In this document: in pieces, positions 54,813-63,851 of the stretch
How the letters are laid out: each line of letters starts with the position of its first letter
How positions within the stretch are numbered: position 1 is the first letter of the stretch
Assembly (NCBI GenBank): GCA_025201365.1
Contig: JAIXMF010000014.1
Coordinates: 372,001-436,000, forward strand
Reading direction: 5' to 3'
Length of the DNA stretch: 64,000 bases
DNA from: Syncephalis plumigaleata
Taxonomy: Eukaryota > Zoopagomycota > Zoopagomycetes > Zoopagales > Piptocephalidaceae
Made by a program: the position numbers and the translations under genes
Notes under the pieces: generated by a model
The model's database searches: none
The model's input: only the letters and a program-made list of their open reading frames with translations
What the model was told of the DNA's origin: nothing

Positions 54813-57072
54813 AATGGTCGGAATATCTGCCTTTCTTTCTATTTTAACTGTCCCGTTCAATGAAGCAGTCTACCCTTGCTTAGACGATAACCGTTTGTCT
54901 ATGCCTTTTTTTTCCCCTCTGTGCTACCTACATAATTTGAAGCGTACACCAGCAATTTATTGACAATAAATATGCCTCCAGACCCGGAAGCAAGCCCGAG
55001 CATAAAGAACGCCAGAGCGGCGGGCCTCATACACCTGGTCGGTCGCCTACATCGAACGAGGTGTGGTAATTTTTTCAGCGACTTGGTGCCTCAACGGGCT
55101 AAAAGCGACAAAGAAAGGATATGGCGCTGGAAATGCAATCCCAACGTCAGAAGAGGAGAAACACAGCAGCTCCCCTGCGCACCATGCGCATACACCTCGA
55201 TCCAAATCGTCGATCAGCTTTGTGGACATGTTGACAATAATCAGTATTCTGACGACGACATACTGAACGCTGGACTCCAGATGATCTCACCACGAACAAA
55301 ACAGCGAGTATACGATGCCCTGGGCAATGGCGGCCCAGCTGAATCTGCAGAGTCGCTACTGACTAGCGTACACCGACCGTTGGCAACCCCAACGAGGAGA
55401 CACCAAACGAGACCAGAGGAATGGAGTGACTCAGAGACGCACGCAATGGGTAGTACAACTGGTATACAGCCAATCACCGTCAACACACGACCTACACCAC
55501 AGGACCAATCAGCTCTCATTTACAGCAATAACGATGGCGAATTCTGGGATCAATCGGCTATTCCCAATAGCTCAATAATCCACAATATCTCAGTAGAATA
55601 TAACGATACCGAAGATGAGTCGTCGTCTCCCATGGATATGGTCGGAATAGCACCAAGCTTACCTAACATGAGCCATAACAGCCTCCGTAGTGTAAACGCT
55701 ACACGACCACAGAGTGGTAATACGAATTGGAATATGCATTCAAATCAAGTTAACGAAGAGACTAATAGTAGATTCACTACGGTCGAACGCGAAATAAAGC
55801 AGATTCATGAACACCTACGAAACCTGTTTACGCCGCTGATCGGAGATCAAGCGAAATCGATGGAGATGCCCGAGCTGATGGTAAAGGCGGGCACACTAAT
55901 CGCAGATTTAAGTAAGATGCGAAACCAAGCTACCGTAAATACGACCTACGGAGCTGAAGCTCAGGCTGCAGTCAACAACAACACGAACACCGTCAAAACG
56001 TACGCTCTAGCTGCCAGTAATGGCATTGTGCCGAATAAGCAAACGAAACGGAATATTATTAGTGATATTATCAAGAAAACGATTATTCCCGATACGCCGC
56101 ATGCGTTAAAAGCGATTTACGTAACGAATCTAGAGCGCCAAGCAATTGGCAAGATTCGCAGTCACTTACGCTTGATAGGAGTCAAGACGACATTCGTAGC
56201 AAACATTATGTTTACGCGCAATGCAACTCAGTTTCTGATAGCAGAGAATTACGTGGAAGAATTTCTAAGCATCATTAGCGACTCTGGAATGAGATATCAG
56301 CCCAACTACGATTGGACGAAAGAGGCCGAGCGCCCTGGCCTAAACGAGAAAGCTATCAAAGAAAGTAAGGAGAAGCTCCGAGCGGGCTTACAGACAATCC
56401 TTAAGCGAATGCCCGAATCCATCCAAGAGAAGTACGCTGCAGTTTGGCAATCCGAGCTTGGAAACGAAGCCATCTCGATCACCAAGCCAGCGGACGAATC
56501 AACCGATACTCCAGAAGCAGCAGATAATGAAGTGAAGGAAGGCAAGCGACGTCGCAGACAAAAGAAGAAGCAGCCGGCCACTATGGACGGAATAGAGAAT
56601 ACAACCCCTCCAACAGCAAGCGCTTCACAGGAGGCGGGTCCGACTAGTACTAGCAACTTAGTGCACACTTCAGACGATACAGGAAATGAGGTAACTCAAA
56701 GTACGCCGTCACAACACGAACTGGAATCGGAACCGAAGCAGAAATCACAAGCCCGAATCTCAGCATACTTAAACACGAAAAGGAAGGATATGTCGTTCAA
56801 CCAGTCTACTACTATACCAGAGTCGAGGAGAGCGAGGACTGTGGGCGAAGACGCCACAGATTCAGACACAAGTATACTAAACTAATGACACGCTTCTTCC
56901 TTTCAGTTATTTCTTCTTATTATTACTTTTATTACCCTAGAATTTTACAACGTACTTTTTTCCCAGTATGCTGGGTTTTTTTTAGTATACAGCTTCCCAA
57001 ACGTCCCAACGGAGGACAATGGTGGTTCAGCTTAAGCTGATTGGCAAAAATAAAAAAAAAATGGTCGGAATA
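54813..57072 (+). mobile_element. ORF1-only half-LINE with 13-bp target-site duplication and poly(A)
   Basis: AATGGTCGGAATA at 54813-54825 is repeated right after an A-rich tail at 57060-57072. The tail itself is AAAAATAAAAAAAAAA at 57046-57061. Between them lie a pyrimidine-rich 5' leader, one long ORF1 and a ~160-bp 3' UTR with two ACGTCCCAACGG-like and TTTTTTTAGTATAC words. There is no reverse transcriptase. The complete duplication and tail show insertion by target-primed reverse transcription, and the missing ORF2 shows dependence on another LINE, like the mammalian HAL1 'half-LINE' type. It landed just downstream of the micro-exon gene. Confidence 0.82.
54972..56885 (+). CDS. LINE ORF1-type protein
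   Basis: An uninterrupted 637-residue frame from the ATG at 54972. The N-terminus (MPPDPEASPSIKNARAAGLI) leads into a Cys-containing region, CAPCAYTSIQIVDQLCGHVD, perhaps metal binding. A long Ser/Asn-rich linker, a coiled coil (TTVEREIKQIHEHLRNLF) and KTYALAASNGIVPNKQTKR follow. Then comes a folded stretch, ALKAIYVTNLERQAIGKIRS, with FVANIMFTRNATQFLIAENY, resembling the RNA-binding part of ORF1 in zygomycete LINEs. A Lys/Arg-rich block (GKRRRRQKKKQP) and an acidic/Ser tail end it. The likely role is RNA packaging and chaperoning during retrotransposition. The open frame suggests a young or selected copy. Confidence 0.75.
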   Translation: MPPDPEASPSIKNARAAGLIHLVGRLHRTRCGNFFSDLVPQRAKSDKERIWRWKCNPNVRRGETQQLPCAPCAYTSIQIVDQLCGHVDNNQYSDDDILNAGLQMISPRTKQRVYDALGNGGPAESAESLLTSVHRPLATPTRRHQTRPEEWSDSETHAMGSTTGIQPITVNTRPTPQDQSALIYSNNDGEFWDQSAIPNSSIIHNISVEYNDTEDESSSPMDMVGIAPSLPNMSHNSLRSVNATRPQSGNTNWNMHSNQVNEETNSRFTTVEREIKQIHEHLRNLFTPLIGDQAKSMEMPELMVKAGTLIADLSKMRNQATVNTTYGAEAQAAVNNNTNTVKTYALAASNGIVPNKQTKRNIISDIIKKTIIPDTPHALKAIYVTNLERQAIGKIRSHLRLIGVKTTFVANIMFTRNATQFLIAENYVEEFLSIISDSGMRYQPNYDWTKEAERPGLNEKAIKESKEKLRAGLQTILKRMPESIQEKYAAVWQSELGNEAISITKPADESTDTPEAADNEVKEGKRRRRQKKKQPATMDGIENTTPPTASASQEAGPTSTSNLVHTSDDTGNEVTQSTPSQHELESEPKQKSQARISAYLNTKRKDMSFNQSTTIPESRRARTVGEDATDSDTSILN

Positions 57073-57263
57073 CGACATATTTATTCAATTAATGAACCAG
57101 TCATTGCTTGATATTTATGTGATAGACCGCGAATGATCTTGTAGACATATTTCTTGGTCCAAGGAATAATGACTTGAATGGCATGGACACTAAAGGGTCT
57201 TGCATCAATCCATTCTTGACTTGAATACCTATAATATCTACTTGATGATGTCTTTGTCTTGCT
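57073..57263 (-). other. 3' UTR / last exon of the micro-exon gene
   Basis: The last acceptor (TTACAG, complement of 57264-57269) opens an exon starting AGCAAGACAAAGACATCATC. It is related to the 3' UTR of the paralogue (complement of about 61320-61428: AACAAGACAAGAGCACCATC...GGACCAAGAAATAT). Since both genes stop just before this shared block, I read it as 3' UTR; an alternative splice could make ~50 codons of it coding. Confidence 0.55.
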
Positions 57264-57315
57264 CTGTAATCATAATGGATTAGTATGGGTATGATTATTA
57301 TGGATTATTACTTAC

Positions 57316-60300
57316 TGCTTAATGACGGCTCTGTACAAGTAGGGCATGCCATAGTGTGATTAGTACATTTATATTACAATTGGAATGGTAGCTTACATTT
57401 TGCTATTGTACAAGAGTATATACGGATCATGTGTCATACTGTGATTAGTATGCCGTAGTTTACAATCGGGAAATGACTGCTTACCATCTGGCATACACAA
57501 ATATGCATCACACATACAGTTAGTACACGGTACACTATGGCCAGAATGTCAACTCACCCGCTGTTGTATACAAGCATGCATGAGTGGTGTGCCATATTCC
57601 CGTTAGTATCTCATACACGATGATTAAAGTGTTAACATACCTCCTATCAGTCACGAAGCATACGTCGATTGCATGTCACATATCACGATTAGTACCGCAT
57701 ACACTTCAATCGAGATGCTCACTTACATTCTACAATGAACGAGTATACGCGAATGGTGTGCCAGATTGTCATTAGTACATCCATTCATTATTATTGAGAC
57801 GTCAACTTACAATCTGTTATGCACAAACATATGTGGATCGCGCACAATGTTGTCATTAGTACATCAATGCATTACGATTAGAATATTGACTTACTGCCTA
57901 TCATGCATAAACATAGATTGGTTGCATGCCATATCATCATTAGTGCATCCATTCATTGTAGTAAGAAGTATAGGAACTTACTTGCTGGTAGATGTAATCA
58001 TACGCGGATCGAGGAGTTCAATATCATAATTAGTATATCCATGCATTGCAATCAGAATGGTAGCTTACGGTCTGTTATATCCAAGCATACGTGGATTATA
58101 TGCCATACTGTAATTAGTACGCCATGTATTATCATTGGAATGATGACTTACCTCCTGCCACAAATAAACATACGGTGATTGTGTGCCATACTACAATTAG
58201 TACATCCATACGTTGCAGTTCAAATGATGGCTTACCTTCTATTTACACATGTATACGTGAATCGTGCATCGTGTTGCTGTTAGTACCTTAGACAATGGTA
58301 AGCATTTTTCACTTACCACCTATTAGTCAAAAACATATGTAGATCAATTGTCGTATCGTAGTTAATACACCGTAGACAACAATCAGAATGATAACTTACG
58401 GCCTATCGTATCCATGCATACGTGGATCGTGTGTCACATGTCATAATTAATACATCATCGTGTATAGCTAGCATAATGGCTTACTTGCTATTACATACGA
58501 ACGTATGCGAATGTGCCATGTCATGATTAGTAACAACATAGTTTACGACCGGAACATTGACTTACTTCCTATCATACGGGAACAGAGTTGAATTGTATGT
58601 CATACTGCGATTAGTGCATACATACATTTAATCAGAATGACGACTTACTCTCTATCATACACAAGTATATCAGAATCATATGCCATAGGATGATTAATAC
58701 AGCGTAGATGAGGATTGGAAAGGTAACTTACAGCCTGTTATACGTAAACACAGGTGAATCACAGGTCATATTATAGTTAGTGCGGCGCATACTACAATCT
58801 GACTAATAACTTACAGCCTATCGAGTGCAAGCATACGCAAATTGCCAGTCGTATCGTAGTTAGTATAGCATAGATGACAATTGAAATAATAACTTACCCA
58901 CTATCGTATGAGAATATACGTGTACCATATGCCATAGCGTGATTAGCATACCATAGATGACGATTGGAATGATAACATACCTCCTATCATGTGCCATAGC
59001 GTGATTAGTATAGCTATATATTACGGTTAAAATGATGGCTTACAGGCTGATATATAAGAACGTATATGAATTGTGTGCCATAATATGATTAGTATATCAA
59101 TTCATAGTAGCCAGAATGACAACTTACGTTCTGTTATGCATAAGCATGTGTGAATCATGCGCCATAGTGTAATTAGTACGCCATGCGTTACGATAATGAC
59201 TTTGACTTACGACCTATCATACATAAACATACGTAATGCGTACGTCATAGCATAATTAGCACATCCATACATTAAAACGCGAATGATGACTTACTTCCTA
59301 TTATACGGAAACACGTATTAATCATGGATCGTATCGTTATTAATACATCGACACATTATGATAAAAAATAATAACTTACGCATTGCTATGCACAAGCACG
59401 TATAGATCGTGTGTTATAGGGTGGTTAGTACCTGATAAATTACAGCTAGAATGATTACTTACGCTCTATGATACGTAAACATACGTGAATCATGTGCCAT
59501 CTCGTAGTTAGTACGCCATGCATTACAATCCTAACGGTAACTTACGCCCTATCATACAGGAACATACGTAAAACATTTGCCACATTGCAATTAATATATA
59601 TCCATTCATTGCAATCATAGTAAAACTTACTTTCTATTATACAGGAATATATATGAATCGTGTGTTATACCGTAATTAGTACAACCACGCATTGCAATCA
59701 GAATGGTTACTTACACCCTACCATACAGGAACATATGCGGGCATGTGTCATATCGTAGTTAGTACCATTCAGTACAATTCGAATGATTACTTACGCCCTA
59801 TCGTAGACAAACGTACGTGGATCATGTACCATACCGTAGTTAGCACATCCATTCATTACGATCGGAAATATTAGCTCACCTTCTATTATACAGGAACATA
59901 TATGTAGGCCGTGTGCCAAATCGTAATTAATACATCGTACATTTTAGTCGAGACATTGACTTACGCACTATTACATGCGTTTACACAAATTGTACGCCAG
60001 ATGATAATGATTAGCACGGCATAAGTTGTAATTAGAGATATTGACTTACTTTCTATCACGTAAGAATGTATATGAGTTGCACGCCATAGTATAATTAGTA
60101 CGTCATACGTATGATTAGAAACATCAACTTACGCCCTATCGTAGACAAACGCATGTTAATCATGTGTCACTTACAATTAATACATCCATTTATTACGGTC
60201 AGAATAATGACTTACTTTCTATAATTCAGGAAAATTGTATGGATCGTGTCAAATTATAGTTAGTATACCATTTGTTACAGCCAAGATGGTAGCCTACTTT

Positions 60301-60488
60301 CTCTGGAAATGGTAGCCACATAGCATTTTGATTTATATTACTGTTAGCATAGCACATGCTATGGTCAATAGAATAGCTTACCATTAGCTAATAAATTAAT
60401 AGGTAGAATAAACATTGTAATGTGATTAGAAGATCAAACAATAGACTACGATTAGTACATCGGTTGACACGCCCGTGAGAAGACATAC
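57316..60488 (-). repeat. tandem array of ~35 intron-plus-codon cassettes (~84 bp each)
   Basis: On the minus strand the unit reads: donor GTAAGT/GTAAGC, about 25 bases, TACTAAT branch word, ~40-47 bases including ATATGGCAC and CACGTATGTTT-like blocks, acceptor GATAG/AACAG/AATAG, then exactly three bases, then the next donor. On the plus strand this appears as CTTAC-NNN-CTATC. Donor variants are GTATGT (57630, 58972), GTGAGT (57552), GTGAGC (59870) and GTAGGC (60292-60297). Spacing is mostly 79-88 bp with one short unit of ~61 bp near 59000. Two units have six bases instead of three (57397-57402, 59380-59385). The three-base positions vary freely while the splice words do not. Confidence 0.93.
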
Positions 60489-60582
60489 CACGACGTTCCA
60501 GGACGGGACTAGCTTCAACGGCGACCAGACTGGTGAGAGCGACAACGGCGACGGCAATAGCGAGAACGGTAGAGAACTTCAT
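57319..60582 (-). CDS. secreted small protein encoded by one-codon exons
   Basis: Exon 1 (60582-60489) encodes MKFSTVLAIAVAVVALTSLV and then AVEASPVLERR: signal peptide plus a basic Kex2-like site. Next come 60387-60382 (6 nt) and 60302-60298 (5 nt), which restore phase 0. Then come thirty-three 3-nt exons and one 6-nt exon from 60218-60216 to 57487-57485, then 57402-57397 (6 nt), and 57330-57316 (15 nt) with a TAA stop at 57321-57319. Read together there is no stop in ~40 codons: after RR the peptide starts ANEK, then KGKCKGGKGSQC, and ends ERMQN-SRH, 75 residues in total. The Ala codon split by intron 1 matches the Ala after RR in the neighbouring paralogue. About 39 introns for 75 codons. 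Exact ends of the first and last two exons are the least certain. Confidence 0.75.
60388..60488 (-). other. first intron of the micro-exon gene
   Basis: A 101-bp intron, donor GTATGT and acceptor TTAG, with two CTAAT branch-like words. It contains a half-cassette (GTACTAATCG at 60449-60460), so the repeat array seems to begin inside it. Confidence 0.6.
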
Positions 60583-60724
60583 GTTGATGTTGACCTAATG
60601 GAATGGATAGATAGCTCAGCTGACTAGAACGAGAATGGAAATTGTGGAGGAGGAAAGTAGTGAAAGTAGTGAGAGTAGAAGAGTGAGTATGAAGGTGGCA
60701 AGTTGAGTGTGTAAAAAGTGCTCG

Positions 60725-60731
60725 ATTTATA
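60725..60731 (-). promoter_or_regulatory. TATA box of the micro-exon gene
   Basis: The complement reads GGCTATAAATCGAG, ~145 bp upstream of the start codon. The same GGCTATAAAT occurs upstream of the paralogue at 61909-61915, in a conserved promoter block. Confidence 0.6.
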
Positions 60732-61428
60732 GCCGAGATGATGATGGCGGATATTAGTATAACTGAACTACCAATCTACAAACAGTATATGATACACGGA
60801 GTAGGTAAGTACCAATTAGGCGGAGTAACATGTGACAACCTGTTTCTGTCAATTGCCGAATGCAATCCAAATACAGGAAACAGCACTGATATGAGTTGTT
60901 CAAATGGATGGAAATATGATTGCATTGTCGCCCTTGCTTAGAATGTATCAAGTAGCATTCCTCTCACCACATGAATGTACAACAAATGAACTATTACCAT
61001 TGAATTAGACATGCAACTGGTGAGTGTCAAGATAGTCAATATCGTTTAATCCCATTTAGATGCATACGACGCATATGAATGTCGATTAAAGTGGAAATGT
61101 AAGAAAAGCTATCCATCTGTTTAATCATCACAGCAATTAGTGATGAATATCTGTCATGTCGTAAAACCGCATGGTCTGTCAATTGTCAGATCTACACATC
61201 ATCATTGTTCCAAAATACACCATCAATAATGACGCGTACACCTGTTACAACCATCATGGCTAGTCATATTCTATTGAAATGACTGTATTGAGTATTATGT
61301 TTATGAGTATAGATTGACATGTTTATTCAATAAATGATCGAATGATGATCATGTAGATATATTTCTTGGTCCAATATATTCTTTACTTGAATACTTGTAT
61401 ATCTACTCGATGGTGCTCTTGTCTTGTT

Positions 61429-61767
61429 CTATGGTTGACGTTGAAATGGGTTTTGAGGTCGACGTAAAAATTGGTTTTGAGGTGGGTTTTGAAGTCGAGT
61501 AAGTTTCTCATTTGCTTGCTGAAGCCAAATTACACTGTGACTGAGTTGCCATCCAAGGAAGTTTTTCTTTTGTGGATCATTTTCGGCGGCAATTTGGCGA
61601 TTAAAGTCGTTAATTTGTCCTTGAATTTTATTGATTTCGTTTTGAGTTTGCTGTATTTGCTCAGGTGTAGAAGCACGACGTTCCAGGACCGGACTAGCTT
61701 CAACGGCGACCAGACTGGCGACAGCGACAACGGCGACGATAATAGCGATGATGGCAGAGAACTTCAT
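61429..61767 (-). CDS. small secreted protein, single-exon paralogue of the micro-exon gene
   Basis: A 112-residue product in one exon. The signal peptide MKFSAIIAIIVAVVAVASLV then AVEASPVLERR is nearly identical to that of the gene at 57319-60582. The mature part is Gln/Asn-rich with a predicted amphipathic helix (QTQNEINKIQGQINDFNRQI) and a C-terminal repeat of Pro-Gln-Asn and Phe (NPPQNQFLRRPQNPFQRQP). No Cys in the mature protein. Promoter and 3' UTR are also shared with the neighbour. It shows that the array gene's coding part once existed, or can exist, without these introns. Function unknown; it is likely exported. Confidence 0.8.
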   Translation of the reverse strand: MKFSAIIAIIVAVVAVASLVAVEASPVLERRASTPEQIQQTQNEINKIQGQINDFNRQIAAENDPQKKNFLGWQLSHSVIWLQQANEKLTRLQNPPQNQFLRRPQNPFQRQP

Positions 61768-61908
61768 GTTGATGTTGGCCTAGTGGAATGGATAGACAGA
61801 TAAGTTGACTCGAGCAAGAATAGAAAGTCGTGGTAGAAAGTCGTGAGAGTGGAGTAGAGCAGAAGATTGTGAATGAGCATGACAAGTTGAGTGTGTCAGC
61901 AGCATCTT

Positions 61909-61915
61909 ATTTATA
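61909..61915 (-). promoter_or_regulatory. TATA box of the single-exon paralogue
   Basis: The complement reads GGCTATAAATAAG ~145 bp upstream of the start codon at 61767, at the same position as in the neighbour. Confidence 0.6.
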
Positions 61916-62060
61916 GCCGAGATGATGAAGATGGCGAATATTGGTATAGCTGAATTGCCAATCTCTAACAGTAGATGGTACACAGAGTAGATTAGTGCCA
62001 ACTAGGCGGAGTAACATGTGGCAGCCAGCTTCGGTCAACAAACTATGCAATCCAAATAGA

Positions 62061-62967
62061 TAAACTGAAACAACGGCGACATGAGTTATTTTGGTCAGTT
62101 ATCGTATGATTGCATTGGCATGCTAGCCAATACACGATTTGTTTGAATGAGTATCTTTCCTATAGTAAGTATACTGTTAATGGCAAGTGATATCGTGCTA
62201 TGCTTTCTCCTTTCCCCTCAACACGGAACTTGCAACTGAAGTATCCCTTTATCCAAAGTAGGATGGAATAGAACAGCGCATTCCGAATTACCGAGATAGA
62301 ATAAAAACAGAATACAACTGGTGATTGCTATACTATTAATGGCAATTCTACATGTGGAGTTGATATTGTTTTATTCCGCAATACTCAGTTTACGGTCGAA
62401 GCATCGTTCTCTTCAATAGACTGGCATATCTGAACTATTTACGACATAATAGGAACAGCAATATTGCTCATTTTCGCGTACCGATCGTCTTCTCTCGCTT
62501 TCCTAGCTTTGGATTTTATTAGATATTATGAGTACTTACATGCCTTACTTTACTAAACGATGATAGTAAGAATTATGCATCTCGGCTTTCTTTATTTTCT
62601 ATTCTGTTCCACTTTTAATTGATCATTATTTTCATATTTATCTGACTATCTATCTATCTATATACATGGTGTGTACGTGTGTATGGCTATAAACCAATTA
62701 CTGTAAAAACATGGCATTTCTGATCCATTTGAGATACATATAGATATAGATATGTATATGCGTGTATATGTATTAGTAAAGTTGACGCAGTTGTTTAGCA
62801 TAGGAATACTACGTTCATTGTACAATGTATCGTGTAACTGGTCAATATGTTGAGTGAATTAGCAAGTGTGGATAGATGATGACGTAGTGGTGTCATGATC
62901 ATTGTTATTATTACATGTCCTTTTCATTCTATCCACCATTTATTTGATATTAGTGACAAGCACCATC
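62061..62967. other. intergenic
   Basis: No gene recognised in ~0.9 kb. TATC and TATA-type simple repeats are at 62648-62670 and 62730-62770. Confidence 0.4.
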
Positions 62968-63851
62968 ATGGCCACCAATTCTAGCAACACTAGTACTGAA
63001 CAGCGTCCGATACTCTATAGTTATTATCGGTCTTCGTGTTCGGCTCGTGTTCGTGCTGCTCTTCATTACAAGGGTATTGCATTTGAGACTAGACCAGTCA
63101 GTTTAGTGGACAACGAGCAACAGCGTGAAGAGTACAAACAATAGAATCCAAACGGTATGGTGCCAATGCTAGTTATTGATGGACATGCCATTAGTCAATC
63201 GTCGGCTATTATCGAATATCTCGAAGAGACACGACCAGGTAAATATACATATATGTGTGCGCCACGATGTTATTGCAGTATACTGATCGATCAATATGGT
63301 TAATTAGAACCAGCACTACTGCCTAAAGATCCATGGACTCGTGCTCAAGTAAGATAGATACATGATACACCGATTACGCCATCATATACAATGTATACTA
63401 ATCGATAGACTAGACACGTATCATTTGTGCTATTATCGGCTGTGATATTCAACCAACTCAAAACCTACGATTACTTCATAAGATTGGCGATACTAAAGCT
63501 GAATGGGCACGTCATTGGATTACCGTAGGATTCACGGGTAAGTGCAAGTGTGTACACAGGCACACATACGCGTCACCGATTAATGATGAATTATTGCTAA
63601 ATTACAATCATGTAGCTCTCGAGAAGGAGCTAACAAGAACTGCTGGCAAATATTGTATTGGCGATCAGATTACGATGGCTGATCTTTATTTGCCACCGCA
63701 AGTGTACAATGCTCATCGATTTAACGTGGACATGAGTCAGTTCCCAACGATTACGCGTATTGACGCTAATCTAGCATCGATCGAGGCATTCCGTCTTGCG
63801 CATTACAGTCGACAGCCAGACTGTCCACCCGAGTTACGCGCACAAGATTAA
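62968..63851 (+). pseudogene. zeta-class glutathione transferase / maleylacetoacetate isomerase with one in-frame stop
   Basis: Exons 62968-63238, 63308-63348, 63414-63537 and 63616-63851 add up to 672 nt with consistent phases (223 residues). The N-terminal thioredoxin fold has [18 protein letters not shown], containing the zeta-class SSCSxRVR active-site motif, then NPNGMVPMLVIDGHAISQSS and AIIEYLEETRP. The C-terminal half has CDIQPTQNLRLLHKIGD, HWITVGFTALEKEL and GDQITMADLYLPPQVYNAHR. The enzyme isomerises maleylacetoacetate in tyrosine/phenylalanine breakdown. A TAG at 63142-63144 interrupts YKQ-NPNGM, where a Leu is usual, and is one base from TTG. Everything else is intact, so it is either a very young pseudogene or a base-call error. 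Confidence 0.82.

Larger units (their letters stand above)
60560..62060. repeat. tandem segmental duplication of the secreted-protein gene and its promoter
   Basis: 60480-60850 and 61670-62040 align with the signal-peptide exon, 5' UTR, TATA box and at least ~120 bp of upstream DNA (GATGATG-TGGCG-ATATT-GTATA, ...AGGCGGAGTAACATGTG). Differences are mainly substitutions and small indels. Confidence 0.75.

Noticed and set aside
54972-56885. ORF1 as a host gene
   Set aside because: The 13-bp target-site duplication and A-rich tail bracket the unit exactly, which indicates retroposition.
57766-58178. Plus-strand repeat-protein frames within the array
   Set aside because: 84 bp is 28 codons, so short repeated frames arise by chance; they stop repeatedly and do not run through the array.
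57290-60300. Array as a plain 84-bp satellite or a CRISPR-like array
   Set aside because: Units are ~80% similar with no spacer/repeat division, and every unit carries ordered splice signals around three free bases in one stop-free frame; a simple satellite does not explain this.
1291-63144. TAG reassigned as a sense codon (in-frame TAG in the S9A fragment and the GSTZ gene)
   Set aside because: Many intact genes here end in TAG (M36 protease, 7TM copies A, B, C, D), so TAG is an ordinary stop.
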